From assembly GCF_900496975.1 (NCBI RefSeq), contig NZ_UFQC01000001.1, forward strand, positions 248,001 through 312,000: a stretch of 64,000 nucleotides of DNA. Reading direction: 5' to 3'. Under the pieces are notes generated by a model. That model was not told the DNA's origin. It did no database searches and worked only from the letters and a program-made list of their open reading frames with translations. The number at the start of each line of letters is the position of its first letter. Positions within the stretch are counted from its first letter, which is position 1. Origin of the DNA: Achromobacter veterisilvae. Its GTDB lineage: Bacteria; Pseudomonadota; Gammaproteobacteria; Burkholderiales; Burkholderiaceae_B. The translations under genes were made by a program, and so were the position numbers. Positions 34,613 through 43,758 of this stretch are shown piece after piece.

Positions 34613-35577
34613 GTCGTCTTGATCCTGGGATCGATCAGGCGGTAGGCCAGATCGGTAAGCTGGTTCATCACCACCACGAGCAGCGATGCGAACAGCAGAA
34701 TCCCCAGCAGCGTGGGGTAGTCGCGCCTGAGCACGGAATCGAACGCCAGGCGTCCCAGCCCGGGCCAGTTGAAGACCGTCTCCACCAGGATGGCGCCCGC
34801 CAGCACATTGCCGAACTGGAGGCCCAGCATGGTCACCACCGGCAGCACGCCGTTGCGCAGCGCGTGCTTGTACAGCACCGACCGTTCCGGCAGGCCCTTG
34901 GCCCGCGCGGTCCGGATGTAGTCGGCCGACAGGGCCTCCATGACGCTGGCGCGCGCCAGCCGGCTGTACTGCGCCAGGTACACGAAGGCCAGCGTGAAGG
35001 CCGGCAGCACCAGGTGGTGCAGCACGTCCAGCACGCCCGCCCACCCGTCCTGCGGCCCGCCGGCGGAACGCATGTCGGACACCGGGAACACCGGCAGGAC
35101 CGACGCGAACAGGAGGATGAGGATGATCCCGGTCCAGAACACCGGCGCGGAATAGCCCACGACCGACAGCAGCGTGATGCCCTGCGACAGCGGCCCGTTG
35201 GGCTTGCGCGCGGCCAGCGTGCCCAGCAGCGTGCCGGCCACGAACGCGCCCAGCACCGAGGTCACCACCAGCAGCAGCGTGGCGGGCACGCGCTCCCAGA
35301 TCAACTGGGCCACGGGCACGTTGAAGAAGTAGGAATAGCCCAGGTCGCCGCGCAGCACCTGCGACAGGTACAGGCCCAGTTGCACCGCGAAAGGCTTGTC
35401 CAGCCCGTACTGCGCGCGCAGTTGCGCCCGGAGTTCCTCGCTGATGCCGCCCATCGATCCGGCGATCGTCTCGACCGGATCCCCGGGCGAGATATGGATC
35501 AACAGGAAGTTCAGCGTCACCACGGCCAGCAGCAGCACCAGCGCGTAGGCGAGGCGGCGCAGGAGATAGCGCGTCAT
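34609..35577 (-). CDS. Peptide/opine-type ABC transporter permease (DppB-like)
   Basis: 322 aa. RYLLRRLAYALVLLLAVVTL and HISPGDPVETIAG are the standard DppB start; VLRGDLGYSYFFNVPVAQL, the EAA loop YIRTARAKGLPERSVLYKHA and LVETVFNWPGLGRLAFDSVL follow. Six membrane helices. It lies 11 bp after the receptor gene and is the first permease of a five-gene transporter operon. Confidence 0.92.
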   Translation of the reverse strand: MTRYLLRRLAYALVLLLAVVTLNFLLIHISPGDPVETIAGSMGGISEELRAQLRAQYGLDKPFAVQLGLYLSQVLRGDLGYSYFFNVPVAQLIWERVPATLLLVVTSVLGAFVAGTLLGTLAARKPNGPLSQGITLLSVVGYSAPVFWTGIILILLFASVLPVFPVSDMRSAGGPQDGWAGVLDVLHHLVLPAFTLAFVYLAQYSRLARASVMEALSADYIRTARAKGLPERSVLYKHALRNGVLPVVTMLGLQFGNVLAGAILVETVFNWPGLGRLAFDSVLRRDYPTLLGILLFASLLVVVMNQLTDLAYRLIDPRIKTT

Positions 35578-35588
35578 GGCGGCCCCCC

Positions 35589-37166
35589 CTATTGCAGGTA
35601 GGTATCGTCCATGGGCGACATGACGCCCCAGATCCCGTCGGGCAAGGCGTGCACTTTCTTGGACGCGAGCGTGTGGTACGGGATGACGGTCAGGAAATCG
35701 ATAGGCAGGTCTTCGGTGACGATGCGCTGGAATTCGCCGTACAGCGCCCGGCGCTTGTCCACGTCGGTCTCGGTGCCCGCCTGCTCCAGCAGGGCGTCGA
35801 CCTTCGGGTTGGCGTAGGACTGCGTATTGGTCCAGATGATGTCGCGGATGTTGCTGGACAGATAGGTCCGGTGCACGCCGATGACCGGATCGCCCCAGTT
35901 GAAGACGATATCGGTGGTCATGTCGAAATCGTGGCTGGCGATGCGCTTGGCCCAGGTCGGGAAGTCCGGCGACGCGCGCACCTGCACGGCGATGCCCACC
36001 TTCTTCAACTGGCTGCGCAGGTACTCCGCCACGTTCTTGCCCTGCACGTCGGAGCCCGGCATGTAATCCACGGTGAGCGCCAGGCGCTCGCCCTTGCCGT
36101 CCTTCTTGAAGCCCGCCTCTTCCAGCAGTTGCTCGGACTTCTTCAGGTCCAGCGGATACTTCACGACGTCCTGCGTGGCGAACGGACTCGTGCCGATGAT
36201 GGGGCCGTCGGCGGGCTTGGCGAAGCCCGCGTTGAGCGCCTTGGTGATGAAGCCCTTGTCGACCGCGTAGGCGATGGCCTGGCGCACCCGCAGGTCGTTC
36301 AGCGGCTTGCGCGCCGTGTTGAAGGCCAGCCAGCTCAGCGCGCCGATGCCTTCATAGCCCTTGCTGGTCATGGTGAGGGCCGCGTTGTCCTTGGCACGCC
36401 GCAGGATGGTCGGCTCGGTCATGAACGGCAAGGCGGCGATGTCCCCGCGCTCCAGCCCGATCAGCAGATTGGTGGCGTCCGGGTTGATCTTCACGACGAT
36501 CCGGTCCAGATAGGGCTTGCCCGGCAGGAAGAATTTGTCGAATTTCTCCAGCACGATTTCCTGGCCCGGCTTGAATTCCTTGAACTTGAACGGCCCGGAG
36601 CCGATCACGTTGGCCGAATTGCGCGGATGCGTCTTGAGGTCCTGGCCGTCGTCGTAGATGTGCTTGGGCAGCACCGGCATCAGGGCCGGCGACAGCGCCA
36701 GCAGGATCGCCGGGTGCGGCTTGCTCATGCGAAGCACGGCCGTGTAGGGATCCGGCGTATCGACGGCCTCGACGGGCGCGAACATGGTCTGGAACGGATG
36801 GTTGTTCTTGACCGCCATGACCGAGAACGCCACGTCGGCCGAGGTCACCGGCTTACCGTCGTGGAACAGGGCGTCCTTGCGCAGGTGCAGCGTCAACGAC
36901 TTGCCGTCCGGCGCAAGCTCCCAGGATTGCGCCAGGTAGGGCTGCGGCTTCCAGTCGGCGTCGTAGCGCAGCGGGCTGGCGAACAGTTGCGCGCTGGGCA
37001 GCGCGGTCGCGGTGCCAGACTGCACCGCGCCGTTCAGGTGCCGCGGCACCTGCGTCGAACCGATAACCAGCGTGCCGCCCGGCTTGGGAGCGTCCGCCGC
37101 CACGGCCGCGCCGGCCATGGCCAACGCGGCCAGCATCGTGGTCAAGCATTTTCTTGCGCTGCGCAT
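35589..37166 (-). CDS. Peptide/opine-type ABC transporter substrate-binding protein (DppA-like, SBP family 5)
   Basis: 525 aa. Signal peptide residues 1-23 (ending AGAAVAA), then PKPGGTLVIGSTQVPRHLNG, YLAQSWELAPDGKSLTLHLR with DALFHDGKPVTSADVAFSV, the diagnostic SBP5 block. It binds peptides, opines or other amide-bearing ligands in the periplasm. First gene of the transporter set; the following amidohydrolase suggests a hydrolysable amide. The ligand cannot be read directly. Confidence 0.9.
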   Translation of the reverse strand: MRSARKCLTTMLAALAMAGAAVAADAPKPGGTLVIGSTQVPRHLNGAVQSGTATALPSAQLFASPLRYDADWKPQPYLAQSWELAPDGKSLTLHLRKDALFHDGKPVTSADVAFSVMAVKNNHPFQTMFAPVEAVDTPDPYTAVLRMSKPHPAILLALSPALMPVLPKHIYDDGQDLKTHPRNSANVIGSGPFKFKEFKPGQEIVLEKFDKFFLPGKPYLDRIVVKINPDATNLLIGLERGDIAALPFMTEPTILRRAKDNAALTMTSKGYEGIGALSWLAFNTARKPLNDLRVRQAIAYAVDKGFITKALNAGFAKPADGPIIGTSPFATQDVVKYPLDLKKSEQLLEEAGFKKDGKGERLALTVDYMPGSDVQGKNVAEYLRSQLKKVGIAVQVRASPDFPTWAKRIASHDFDMTTDIVFNWGDPVIGVHRTYLSSNIRDIIWTNTQSYANPKVDALLEQAGTETDVDKRRALYGEFQRIVTEDLPIDFLTVIPYHTLASKKVHALPDGIWGVMSPMDDTYLQ

Positions 37167-37303
37167 GTTCTACCCCTTGGCGTTCTGTGTCTTGAACCAT
37201 TCAACGGATGGCCTTGGAAGTAGCGTAGCGAGCCAACGGGTCAGGGCTTAGTACCAAACCGCCGGACTTTTTGGAGCCAGGCGCCATCTCGGACCCGCGG
37301 CGG

Positions 37304-38224
37304 TCAGGCGGCGAGCGCGCGCGCATAGAGCGCGGCCACCGCGCAACTGTTCACGCGGGCCAGCATGGAATCGGAGCGGCTGGTCAGCAGCACCGGCACG
37401 CGCGTGCCCAGCACCAGCCCGGCCGTGCCCGCGCCGGCCAGCCAGGTCAGTTCCTTGTAGAGCATGTTGCCGGCCTCGATGTCCGGCACCAGCAGGATGT
37501 CGGCGTCGCCCGCCACGCGCGAAACGATGCCCTTCTGGTCCGCCGCCACGCGCGAGATGGCGTTGTCGAACGCCAGCGGGCCGTCGATATCTCCGCCGCG
37601 GATCTGCTGGCGGTCGGCCATCTTCGACAGGGCCGCGGCGTCCAGCGTCGCCGGCATCGACGGATTGACCGACTCGGTGGCGCACAGCACCGCGAGCTTG
37701 GGCCGCTCCACGCCCAGCGCGCGCGCCAGGTCGATGGCGTTCTGCGCGATGTCCGCCTTTTCCTGCAAGGTGGGCGCGATGTTCACCGCCGCGTCGGTCA
37801 GGATGAAGAGCTTCGGATACGCCGCCACCGCCATCACGAACGCGTGGCTGATGCGCCTGTCGGTGCGCAGCCCGGCGTCGCGCGCCACCACGGCCGACAT
37901 GAAGTGATCGGTGTGCAGGCTGCCCTTCATCAGCATGCGCACCGCGCCGTCGCGCGCCAGGGCGGCGGCCGCGCAGGCCGCCAGCTTCTCGTCGTCCGGC
38001 GTATCGACCACTTCCAGCTCGTCTTCGGCCAGGCCCGCCTCCGCCATCAGGGCATACAGCCGGCGCGCCGGCCCCACCAGCACCGGCTCGATATAGCCGG
38101 CGTCGCGCGCCTGGACGGCGGCGCCCAGGCTCGTGGGGCACAGCGGATAGGCCACCGCCGTGCGCAGGCGTCCGGCCGACAGCGCGGCGCTGCGCAGCGG
38201 CTCGAACAATCGATCGCTTTCCAT
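37304..38224 (-). CDS. pta: Phosphate acetyltransferase (short type, linked to xsc)
   Basis: 306 aa, ATG with CAGGAG. The phosphotransacetylase fold shows in RTAVAYPLCPTSLGAAVQA, LMKGSLHTDHFMSAVV, RISHAFVMAVAAYPKLFILT, GDADILLVPDIEAGNMLYK and TRVPVLLTSRSDS. It converts acetyl phosphate to acetyl-CoA. It follows xsc by 81 bp on the same strand, the classic arrangement for taurine dissimilation, where Xsc makes acetyl phosphate. Phosphate butyryltransferase is a family alternative, but the neighbourhood decides. Confidence 0.9.
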   Translation of the reverse strand: MESDRLFEPLRSAALSAGRLRTAVAYPLCPTSLGAAVQARDAGYIEPVLVGPARRLYALMAEAGLAEDELEVVDTPDDEKLAACAAAALARDGAVRMLMKGSLHTDHFMSAVVARDAGLRTDRRISHAFVMAVAAYPKLFILTDAAVNIAPTLQEKADIAQNAIDLARALGVERPKLAVLCATESVNPSMPATLDAAALSKMADRQQIRGGDIDGPLAFDNAISRVAADQKGIVSRVAGDADILLVPDIEAGNMLYKELTWLAGAGTAGLVLGTRVPVLLTSRSDSMLARVNSCAVAALYARALAA

Positions 38225-38305
38225 GTGTTGCTCCTGCCGCGGACGAGCCGCAAGGACTGGCGGGGGAATCCCGGCGCGGACGGCGCCGCGCCGGGCCTGT
38301 CGCGG

Positions 38306-40117
38306 TCAGCCCCTGACGGGATCGATCGGCAGCGGCACCTCGCCCGGACTGAACGGCTGGTTCACGTAGGGCTTGTACTTGTCCAGGAAGCGCACCGGCT
38401 GCTTGAGGGCGTCGCGCCGGAACGGGTCGCCCAGTTCCTGGCTCACCATCATCTCCAGCACGGTGGTCTTGCCCTCGGACTGCGCCCGGCAGGCGGCCTG
38501 CAGCGCCGCGCCCACCTGGTCGGCATGCTCCACGCGGATGCCTTCCGCGCCCATGGCCCGCGCCAGTTCGGAGAAGTTCGGATTCTTCAGGTTGCTGCCG
38601 ACGAAGCGGCGCCCGTAGAAGTCCACCTGGTTCTTCTTCTCGGCGCCCCATTGGCCGTTGTGGAACACCACGGCCGTCACCGGGATCTGTTCGCGCACGC
38701 AGGTCAGCAGTTCCTGGAAGCTCATGCACCAGGCGCCGTCGCCCACATAGGCCACCGCCGGCCGGTCGGGCCGGCCCAGCTTGGCGCCGATCAGCGCCGG
38801 CAGCGCATAGCCGCAGTTGCCGAAGCTCATCGCGGCCAGCATCGAATTCGGCTCGTCGAAGCGCAGATAGCTGTTGGACACCGAGCAGATGTTGCCAATG
38901 TCGGTGGACACCATCACGTGCTTGGGCATGGCGCGCTCGAGTTCGCGCAGCATGCGGCGCGGATGCATGCGGCCGCCGCCGTGCTCGATGATGTCCAGGC
39001 TCCAGTCGTCGCGCTCGTGCGACCAACTGTCCAGTTCCTTTTCCCACTCGGCCTTTTGCGCCGCGATCTGTTCGCCGCGCGCCGCCTTGGTACGCGCGCT
39101 GGCCACCTCGCGCCCCTTCAGCTTGGCGGCGAGCGCGGCGGCCGCGGGCTTGGCGTCGCCGCAGATGCCCACCGAAACCGGGCGCACCAGGCCCAGCATA
39201 CGGTGGTCGGCGTCGACCTGGATGATGCGCGCGCCCTGCGGCCAATAGTCCAGCCCGTGTTGCGGCAAGGTGCCGAAAGGCCCCAGCCGCGTGCCCAGCG
39301 CCAGCACCACGTCGGCCTGCGACAGCAGCTTCATGCCGGCCTTGGCGCCCTGGTAGCCCAGCGGGCCGCACCACAGCGGATGGCTGGCCGGGAAGGCGTC
39401 GTTGTGCAGGTAGCTCGTCACCACGGGCGCGCCCAGCAGTTCGGCCAGCGCCACGCATTCGGCCTGCCCATCGGAAAACAGCACGCCGCCGCCCGCGACG
39501 ATGACGGGGAACTTGGCCTGCGCCAGCAGCGCCGCCGCCGCCTCCAGGTCCTCTTCGGCGCCCGGGCCGCGGCGGACGCGGCGCGGCTCGGGAATGGCCA
39601 CGTCGATCTCGCCGTAGAAGTAATCGCGCGGGATGTTCAGTTGCGTCGGCCCGCGTTCGGCCAGCGCATTGTCGAAGGCCTTGGCCGTGAATTCGGCCAT
39701 GCGGTCGGGCCGGTTCACGTGCGCCTGGTACTTGGTGATGCGCGAAAAGATCGGCAACTGCTCGGTTTCCTGAAAACCGCCCAGGCCCATGCCCGAGGTG
39801 CCGGTCTCCGGCGTGATCGCCACCACGGGGCTGTGCGCCCAGTAGGCGGCGGCCACGCCGGTGACGAAGTTGGTGATGCCCGGGCCGTTCTGCGCGATGC
39901 ACACGCCGTGGCGGCCGGTCACGCGCGAATAGCCGTCGGCCATGTGCGCGGCGCCTTGCTCGTGCACCGTCGGCACGAAGCGGATGCCCGCGGCCGGGAA
40001 CAGGTCCAGCGCGTCCATGAAGGCCGAGCCGACGATGCCGAATACGTCCTTGACGCCCTGGGCGACCAGCGTTTCGACAAACGCTTCGCTGGGGGTCATG
40101 TGTTGCTTGCTGCTCAT
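38306..40117 (-). CDS. xsc: Sulfoacetaldehyde acetyltransferase
   Basis: 603 aa from the ATG at 40117 (AGGAGAG site); a longer frame to 40252 is unsupported. ThDP-enzyme layout: N-terminal TPSEAFVETLVAQGVKDVFG, VHEQGAAHMADGYSRVTGRH with the catalytic Glu, the middle domain, and the C-terminal GDGAWCMSFQELLTCVREQI ending with VVFHN for ThDP/Mg binding. The length and wording match Xsc, which splits sulfoacetaldehyde with phosphate into acetyl phosphate and sulfite. It is followed by pta and divergent from an IclR gene. Confidence 0.92.
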   Translation of the reverse strand: MSSKQHMTPSEAFVETLVAQGVKDVFGIVGSAFMDALDLFPAAGIRFVPTVHEQGAAHMADGYSRVTGRHGVCIAQNGPGITNFVTGVAAAYWAHSPVVAITPETGTSGMGLGGFQETEQLPIFSRITKYQAHVNRPDRMAEFTAKAFDNALAERGPTQLNIPRDYFYGEIDVAIPEPRRVRRGPGAEEDLEAAAALLAQAKFPVIVAGGGVLFSDGQAECVALAELLGAPVVTSYLHNDAFPASHPLWCGPLGYQGAKAGMKLLSQADVVLALGTRLGPFGTLPQHGLDYWPQGARIIQVDADHRMLGLVRPVSVGICGDAKPAAAALAAKLKGREVASARTKAARGEQIAAQKAEWEKELDSWSHERDDWSLDIIEHGGGRMHPRRMLRELERAMPKHVMVSTDIGNICSVSNSYLRFDEPNSMLAAMSFGNCGYALPALIGAKLGRPDRPAVAYVGDGAWCMSFQELLTCVREQIPVTAVVFHNGQWGAEKKNQVDFYGRRFVGSNLKNPNFSELARAMGAEGIRVEHADQVGAALQAACRAQSEGKTTVLEMMVSQELGDPFRRDALKQPVRFLDKYKPYVNQPFSPGEVPLPIDPVRG

Positions 40118-40263
40118 GGTCTCTCTCCTGGCAGGCCGGCGCGTGTCGGATTGCATATTGGCCGGCGTGATCCGATACTGCAGCAGAACGTCCGCCGATC
40201 CCACCCCATGGCGTTTCATTTTCTGCAAAATCCGTGCGAGGATAGGGATCACACCGCCGAATC

Positions 40264-40276
40264 TTCAATTATTGAA
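40264..40276. promoter_or_regulatory. Palindrome just before the IclR gene, in the xsc divergent region
   Basis: TTCAAT-T-ATTGAA is a perfect 13-bp palindrome ending 2 bp before the ATG of the IclR gene, in the 161-bp gap that also holds the xsc promoter. It is a candidate autoregulatory site for this IclR protein. It would overlap the ribosome-binding region of its own gene, which has no clear Shine-Dalgarno. Confidence 0.45.
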
Positions 40277-40278
40277 AG

Positions 40279-41037
40279 ATGAAAGACGAATCCTCCGCGG
40301 CGCTGCGCGCGCTGGCCCTGCTGGAACAGGTCGCCCGGGCCGGGCATCCGGTATCGCTGGCGGCGCTCACCGAGGCCACGGGCCTGCCCAAGCCGTCCGT
40401 CCTGCGCATCCTGTCGCGCCTGGTCGACGCCGGCATGCTGCTGCGCGAACCCGCCGGCAAAAGCTACGTCAGCGGCCCCCGGCTGAGCGCGCTGGCCCGC
40501 GACACCCTGCTCAATTCGCCGCTGCGGGGCGAACGCCACCGGATCCTGGACAGCCTGGTCGACGAAATCGGCGAAACCTGCAACTGCACCATGCTGGACG
40601 GCGACGAGGTCATCTACCTGGACCGCGTCGAAACCGCCTGGCCGCTGCGGGTCAACCTGCAATCGGGCTCGCGCGTGCCGCTGCACTGCTCGGCCAGCGG
40701 CAAGCTGTTCCTGGCGCATATGCGGCGGGAAGCGCGCGAACGCCTGCTGGCCGCCGCGCCGCTGCCGCGCTACACGCCCAATACGCTTTGCGACGTGGCC
40801 ACGCTGGAGCGCGAATTGCGCGCCATCAAGAAAGAAGGCGCCAGCTTCGACCGCGAGGAATTCCTGCTCGGCATCGTCTGCATGGCGGTGCCCATCCTGC
40901 ACGGCACGCGCGCCATTGCCGCCGTGGCGTTGCACGCGCCGGTGGCCCGGCTGTCGATCGACGGCGCGCGCGCCTGGCTGCCGCGCATGCAGGAGGCCGC
41001 CCGCAAGCTGGCCGGCACCTACGAGCCGCAGGCATAG
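40279..41037 (+). CDS. IclR-family regulator divergent from xsc-pta
   Basis: 252 aa. Winged helix residues 5-65: AALRALALLEQVARAGHPVS, LAALTEATGLPKPSVLRIL, DAGMLLREPAGKSYVSGPRL. Effector domain with EIGETCNCTMLDGDEVIYLD, VPLHCSASGKLFLAHM, and a Cys in EFLLGIVCMAVPIL. Divergent from xsc, so probably controls xsc-pta and perhaps the transporter operon. This is in addition to the MocR-type TauR, so two regulators of different families flank the taurine genes. Confidence 0.88.
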   Translation: MKDESSAALRALALLEQVARAGHPVSLAALTEATGLPKPSVLRILSRLVDAGMLLREPAGKSYVSGPRLSALARDTLLNSPLRGERHRILDSLVDEIGETCNCTMLDGDEVIYLDRVETAWPLRVNLQSGSRVPLHCSASGKLFLAHMRREARERLLAAAPLPRYTPNTLCDVATLERELRAIKKEGASFDREEFLLGIVCMAVPILHGTRAIAAVALHAPVARLSIDGARAWLPRMQEAARKLAGTYEPQA

Positions 41038-41158
41038 CCAGCGGCGGCTCGTGTCCGCCGCGGGCTACGCCTGCCCAGGCGGTACACTCTGGGACGCACC
41101 GGACATTCCGTCCCCGCCGCGCGCCCCGCCCGGCGAAAAGCGCCTTTTTCCCCTTATT

Positions 41159-42547
41159 GTGACCAACAGCTCCTTCACCTCCCTGCCCCTCTTGCCCGCC
41201 CTGCTCGGCAATCTGCAAAGCCTGGGCTTCGAGCAAATGACGCCCATCCAGGCGCAAAGCCTGCCCTTGATCCTGGAAGGCCGCGACCTCATCGCGCAAG
41301 CCAAGACCGGCAGCGGCAAGACCGCGGCGTTCGGCCTGGGGGTGCTGCAGAAGCTGGACCCCGCCCGCCTCGCGCCCCAGGCGCTGGTGCTGTGCCCCAC
41401 GCGCGAACTGGCCGACCAAGTCGCGCAGGAATTGCGCCGGCTGGCCCGGCAGATCGCCAACATCAAGATCCTGACCCTGTGCGGCGGCGCCGCCGCGCGT
41501 CCCCAGGCCGAATCGCTGGCCCGCGGCACGCACCTGGTCGTGGGCACGCCCGGCCGGATCCAGGACCACCTGGCGCGCGGCAGCCTGGACCTGTCCGGCC
41601 TGAACACCCTGGTGCTGGACGAGGCCGACCGCATGGTCGACATGGGCTTCTACGACGACATCGTCGCCATCGCCTCGCATTGCCCGGCCAAGCGCCAGAC
41701 CCTGCTGTTCTCGGCCACCTACCCCGACAACATCCGCAAGCTCGCCGCGCGCTTTCTGCGCAACCCCGCCGAGGTCAAGGCGGAATCCCAGCACGACGCC
41801 AGCCGCATCGAACAAATCTTCTACGAAATCGACGACCGCGACAGGCTGGACGCGGTGGCGCGCCTGCTGGCGCATTTCCGGCCGGCCTCCACGCTGGCGT
41901 TCTGCAACACCAAGGTGCGCAGCCACGACCTGGTCGAACGCCTGCAGGCCGAAGGCATCAGCGCCCAGGCGCTCAATGGCGACCTGGAACAGCGCGAGCG
42001 CGATGAAATCCTGATCCAGTTCGCCAACCAGAGCTGCGCCGTGCTGGTCGCCACCGACGTGGCGGCCCGCGGCCTGGACATCCAGAACCTGGGCGCCGTC
42101 ATCAACGTGGACGTGACGAAGGACACCGAAGTCCACGTGCACCGCATCGGCCGCAGCGGCCGCGGCGAACAGAAAGGCCTGGCGCTCAGCCTGTGCTCGC
42201 CCGACGAAATGCGCTGGGCGAACCTGATCGAGCAATACCAGGGCGCGCCGCTGGTCTGGGCCGACATCAAGTCGCTGCGGCCCAAGGCGGACCGCCCGCT
42301 GCGCGCGCCGATGATCACCCTGTGCATCCAGGGCGGCAAAAAGGACAAGCTGCGCCCCGGCGACCTGCTGGGCGCCCTGACGGGCGACGGCGGCCTGGCG
42401 TTCGAACAGGTCGGCAAGATCAATATCTCCGAGTTCGTCTCCTACGTCGCGCTGGATCGCCAGATCGCCAAGCAGGCCTTCTCGCGCCTGTCCAACAGCA
42501 ATATCAAGGGCCGCCGCTTCCGCATGCGCTTCCTGGAGGAGTTCTGA
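41159..42547 (+). CDS. dbpA: DEAD-box ATP-dependent RNA helicase DbpA
   Basis: 462 aa. Q-motif LQSLGFEQMTPIQAQSLPLI, motif I AQAKTGSGKTAAF, Ia PTRELADQVAQEL, II VLDEADRMVDMGF, III FSATYP, V ATDVAARGLDI, VI HRIGRSGRG. The C-terminal DbpA RNA-binding domain (LRAPMITLCIQGGKKDKLRP to KGRRFRMRF) recognises hairpin 92 of 23S rRNA, so this is the ribosome-assembly helicase. The GTG at 41159 is the best N-terminus but lacks a clear Shine-Dalgarno; the frame is open far upstream without family-like sequence. Confidence 0.92.
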   Translation: MTNSSFTSLPLLPALLGNLQSLGFEQMTPIQAQSLPLILEGRDLIAQAKTGSGKTAAFGLGVLQKLDPARLAPQALVLCPTRELADQVAQELRRLARQIANIKILTLCGGAAARPQAESLARGTHLVVGTPGRIQDHLARGSLDLSGLNTLVLDEADRMVDMGFYDDIVAIASHCPAKRQTLLFSATYPDNIRKLAARFLRNPAEVKAESQHDASRIEQIFYEIDDRDRLDAVARLLAHFRPASTLAFCNTKVRSHDLVERLQAEGISAQALNGDLEQRERDEILIQFANQSCAVLVATDVAARGLDIQNLGAVINVDVTKDTEVHVHRIGRSGRGEQKGLALSLCSPDEMRWANLIEQYQGAPLVWADIKSLRPKADRPLRAPMITLCIQGGKKDKLRPGDLLGALTGDGGLAFEQVGKINISEFVSYVALDRQIAKQAFSRLSNSNIKGRRFRMRFLEEF

Positions 42548-42565
42548 GCGCCTCCCGGCACCCGT

Positions 42566-42608
42566 AAGCATTTGTTGAAAAAGCGTCGCGGCGCCACGAC
42601 AAATGCTT
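42566..42608. terminator. Inverted repeat after dbpA
   Basis: AAGCATTTGT (42566-42575) and ACAAATGCTT (42599-42608) are perfect 10-bp arms with a 23-base interior that itself contains GTCG...CGAC around GGCGCC. It begins 18 bp after the dbpA stop and lies 148 bp before doxX. There is no strong T-run, so it may end dbpA transcripts, stabilise the 3' end, or be an operator for doxX. Confidence 0.4.
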
Positions 42609-42756
42609 GATGGTTTTGCTCGGGTTTTGCCATAATGGCCCAGCCCGTCCCCGGTTCGCGCCCTCGCCTTGCGAGATGCCCCGGGGCGCGGAACCAAAGG
42701 CTCGCAACGCGCTCCAACGGCCGCTGTCCCGTTCAACCATTAGAAGAGAACCCACC

Positions 42757-43164
42757 ATGATCAAGTCCGATGACACCGGCAAACTGATCCTGCGCCTGAC
42801 CCTCGGCATCCTGATACTCCTGCACGGCCTGTTCAAACTGACCGGCGGCGGCGTCGGCGGCATCGGCGGCATGCTGTCCTCGCATGGTTTGCCCGGCTTC
42901 CTGGCCTATGGCGCCTACGTCGGCGAAATCCTCGCCCCCATCCTGATCATCGTCGGCATCTACACTCGCCTGGGCGGCCTGCTGATCGCCATCAACATGG
43001 TCGTCGCCATCCTGCTGGCCCACACCGGCCAGCTCGGCAGCCTGACCAACAACGGCGGCTGGGCGCTGGAACTGCAAGGCATGTTCCTGTTCACCGGCCT
43101 GGCCATCGCCTTCATGGGCGCCGGCCGTTTCAGCCTCGCGGGCAACGGCGGCCGCTGGAACTGA
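42757..43164 (+). CDS. DoxX-family membrane protein
   Basis: 135 aa with four membrane helices. KLILRLTLGILILLHGLFKL is the typical DoxX first helix, then GAYVGEILAPILIIVGIYTR and LLIAINMVVAILLAHTG. The AGAAGAGAA site precedes the ATG. DoxX proteins are linked to quinone or thiol redox chemistry in several bacteria, but the role of this stand-alone form is not known. It ends at a strong intrinsic terminator and is probably monocistronic. Confidence 0.88.
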   Translation: MIKSDDTGKLILRLTLGILILLHGLFKLTGGGVGGIGGMLSSHGLPGFLAYGAYVGEILAPILIIVGIYTRLGGLLIAINMVVAILLAHTGQLGSLTNNGGWALELQGMFLFTGLAIAFMGAGRFSLAGNGGRWN

Positions 43165-43187
43165 AGCCCGCCGCGCACGGCAAGCAC

Positions 43188-43218
43188 CAGGGGTCGCTCA
43201 GGCGGCCCCTGTTTTTTT
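43188..43218 (+). terminator. Intrinsic terminator after doxX
   Basis: CAGGGGTCGC and GCGGCCCCTG pair over 10 bp (one G-T pair) with a TCAG loop at 43188-43211, followed by seven Ts (43212-43218). It starts 24 bp after the doxX stop. Confidence 0.88.
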
Positions 43219-43242
43219 GCCAAGCGCCGATGGTGGGCAGCG

Positions 43243-43398
43243 TGAGGGCAACAAGCGCGCGCAGCGCGTGCGTTGGAGAGTGAGACTGTTTTGCGGCTCG
43301 TCGCAAAAATAGCCGCGCCGCCGCCGGGCCGCCCCAAGGCGGCGCAGCCCTCTCGGGGGGCAGCAAGCACGCAAAGCGTGCGCGGCGTGGGGGCTCCA
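43243..43398. repeat. Dispersed GC-rich intergenic repeat, family B copy 3
   Basis: Fills much of the 399-bp gap between doxX and the Tyr-rich lipoprotein. Its core (about 43327-43396) has GGGCCGCCCCAAGGCGGCGC, TCTCGGGGGGCAGCAAGCAC and AAGCGTGCGCGGCGTGGGGG, shared with the copies at 21601-21686 (inverted) and 14700-14805. A shorter GCAACAAGCGCGCGCAGCGC echo precedes it at about 43248. The remaining 43399-43563 shows no gene. Confidence 0.7.
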
Positions 43399-43563
43399 TC
43401 CTGATACGAACGACATTGACAGTCACGCGTGCGCAAACATCCGTCACCCGAAAGCTGTTTCGGAACGATTACAGACCAGAACTCCTCGCACAGGCCTATG
43501 GCCTAATCCTTACGAGCGCAACCAGGGCGCAAGCCGCGCCTGGCGCTTGGCAGGAGTTGCCAG

Positions 43564-43728
43564 ATGAAAAAGAGTCTGTTGCTGATGCTGGCGGTGTCCA
43601 GCGCCTTGACCGGATGCGTCGTGGTGCCGGCCCGGCCGGCGTACTATCGCCCGGCTCCGGTCTATTACACGCCGCATTATTACTATCCGGCCTACCCCGC
43701 CCCACATTACTACTATCGTGGCTACTGA
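43564..43728 (+). CDS. Small Tyr/Pro-rich lipoprotein
   Basis: 54 aa, too short for many gene callers. MKKSLLLMLAVSSALTGC is a lipoprotein signal with the lipobox LTGC (Cys18). The 36-residue mature part is almost only Tyr, Pro, His, Ala and Val: PVYYTPHYYYPAYPAPHYYY. GGAGTTGCCAG lies upstream of the ATG. It precedes the YXWGXW protein by 30 bp on the same strand and probably shares its transcript. No function is known; the aromatic repeats suggest an envelope or surface role. Confidence 0.75.
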   Translation: MKKSLLLMLAVSSALTGCVVVPARPAYYRPAPVYYTPHYYYPAYPAPHYYYRGY

Positions 43729-43758
43729 TCCGCGCGCCCGTTGCGCAAAGGAAAAACC

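Noticed and set aside
37248-40268. Minus-strand open frame of 1006 codons
   Set aside because: It is a shifted frame over xsc and pta, both of which have clear family motifs in their own frames.
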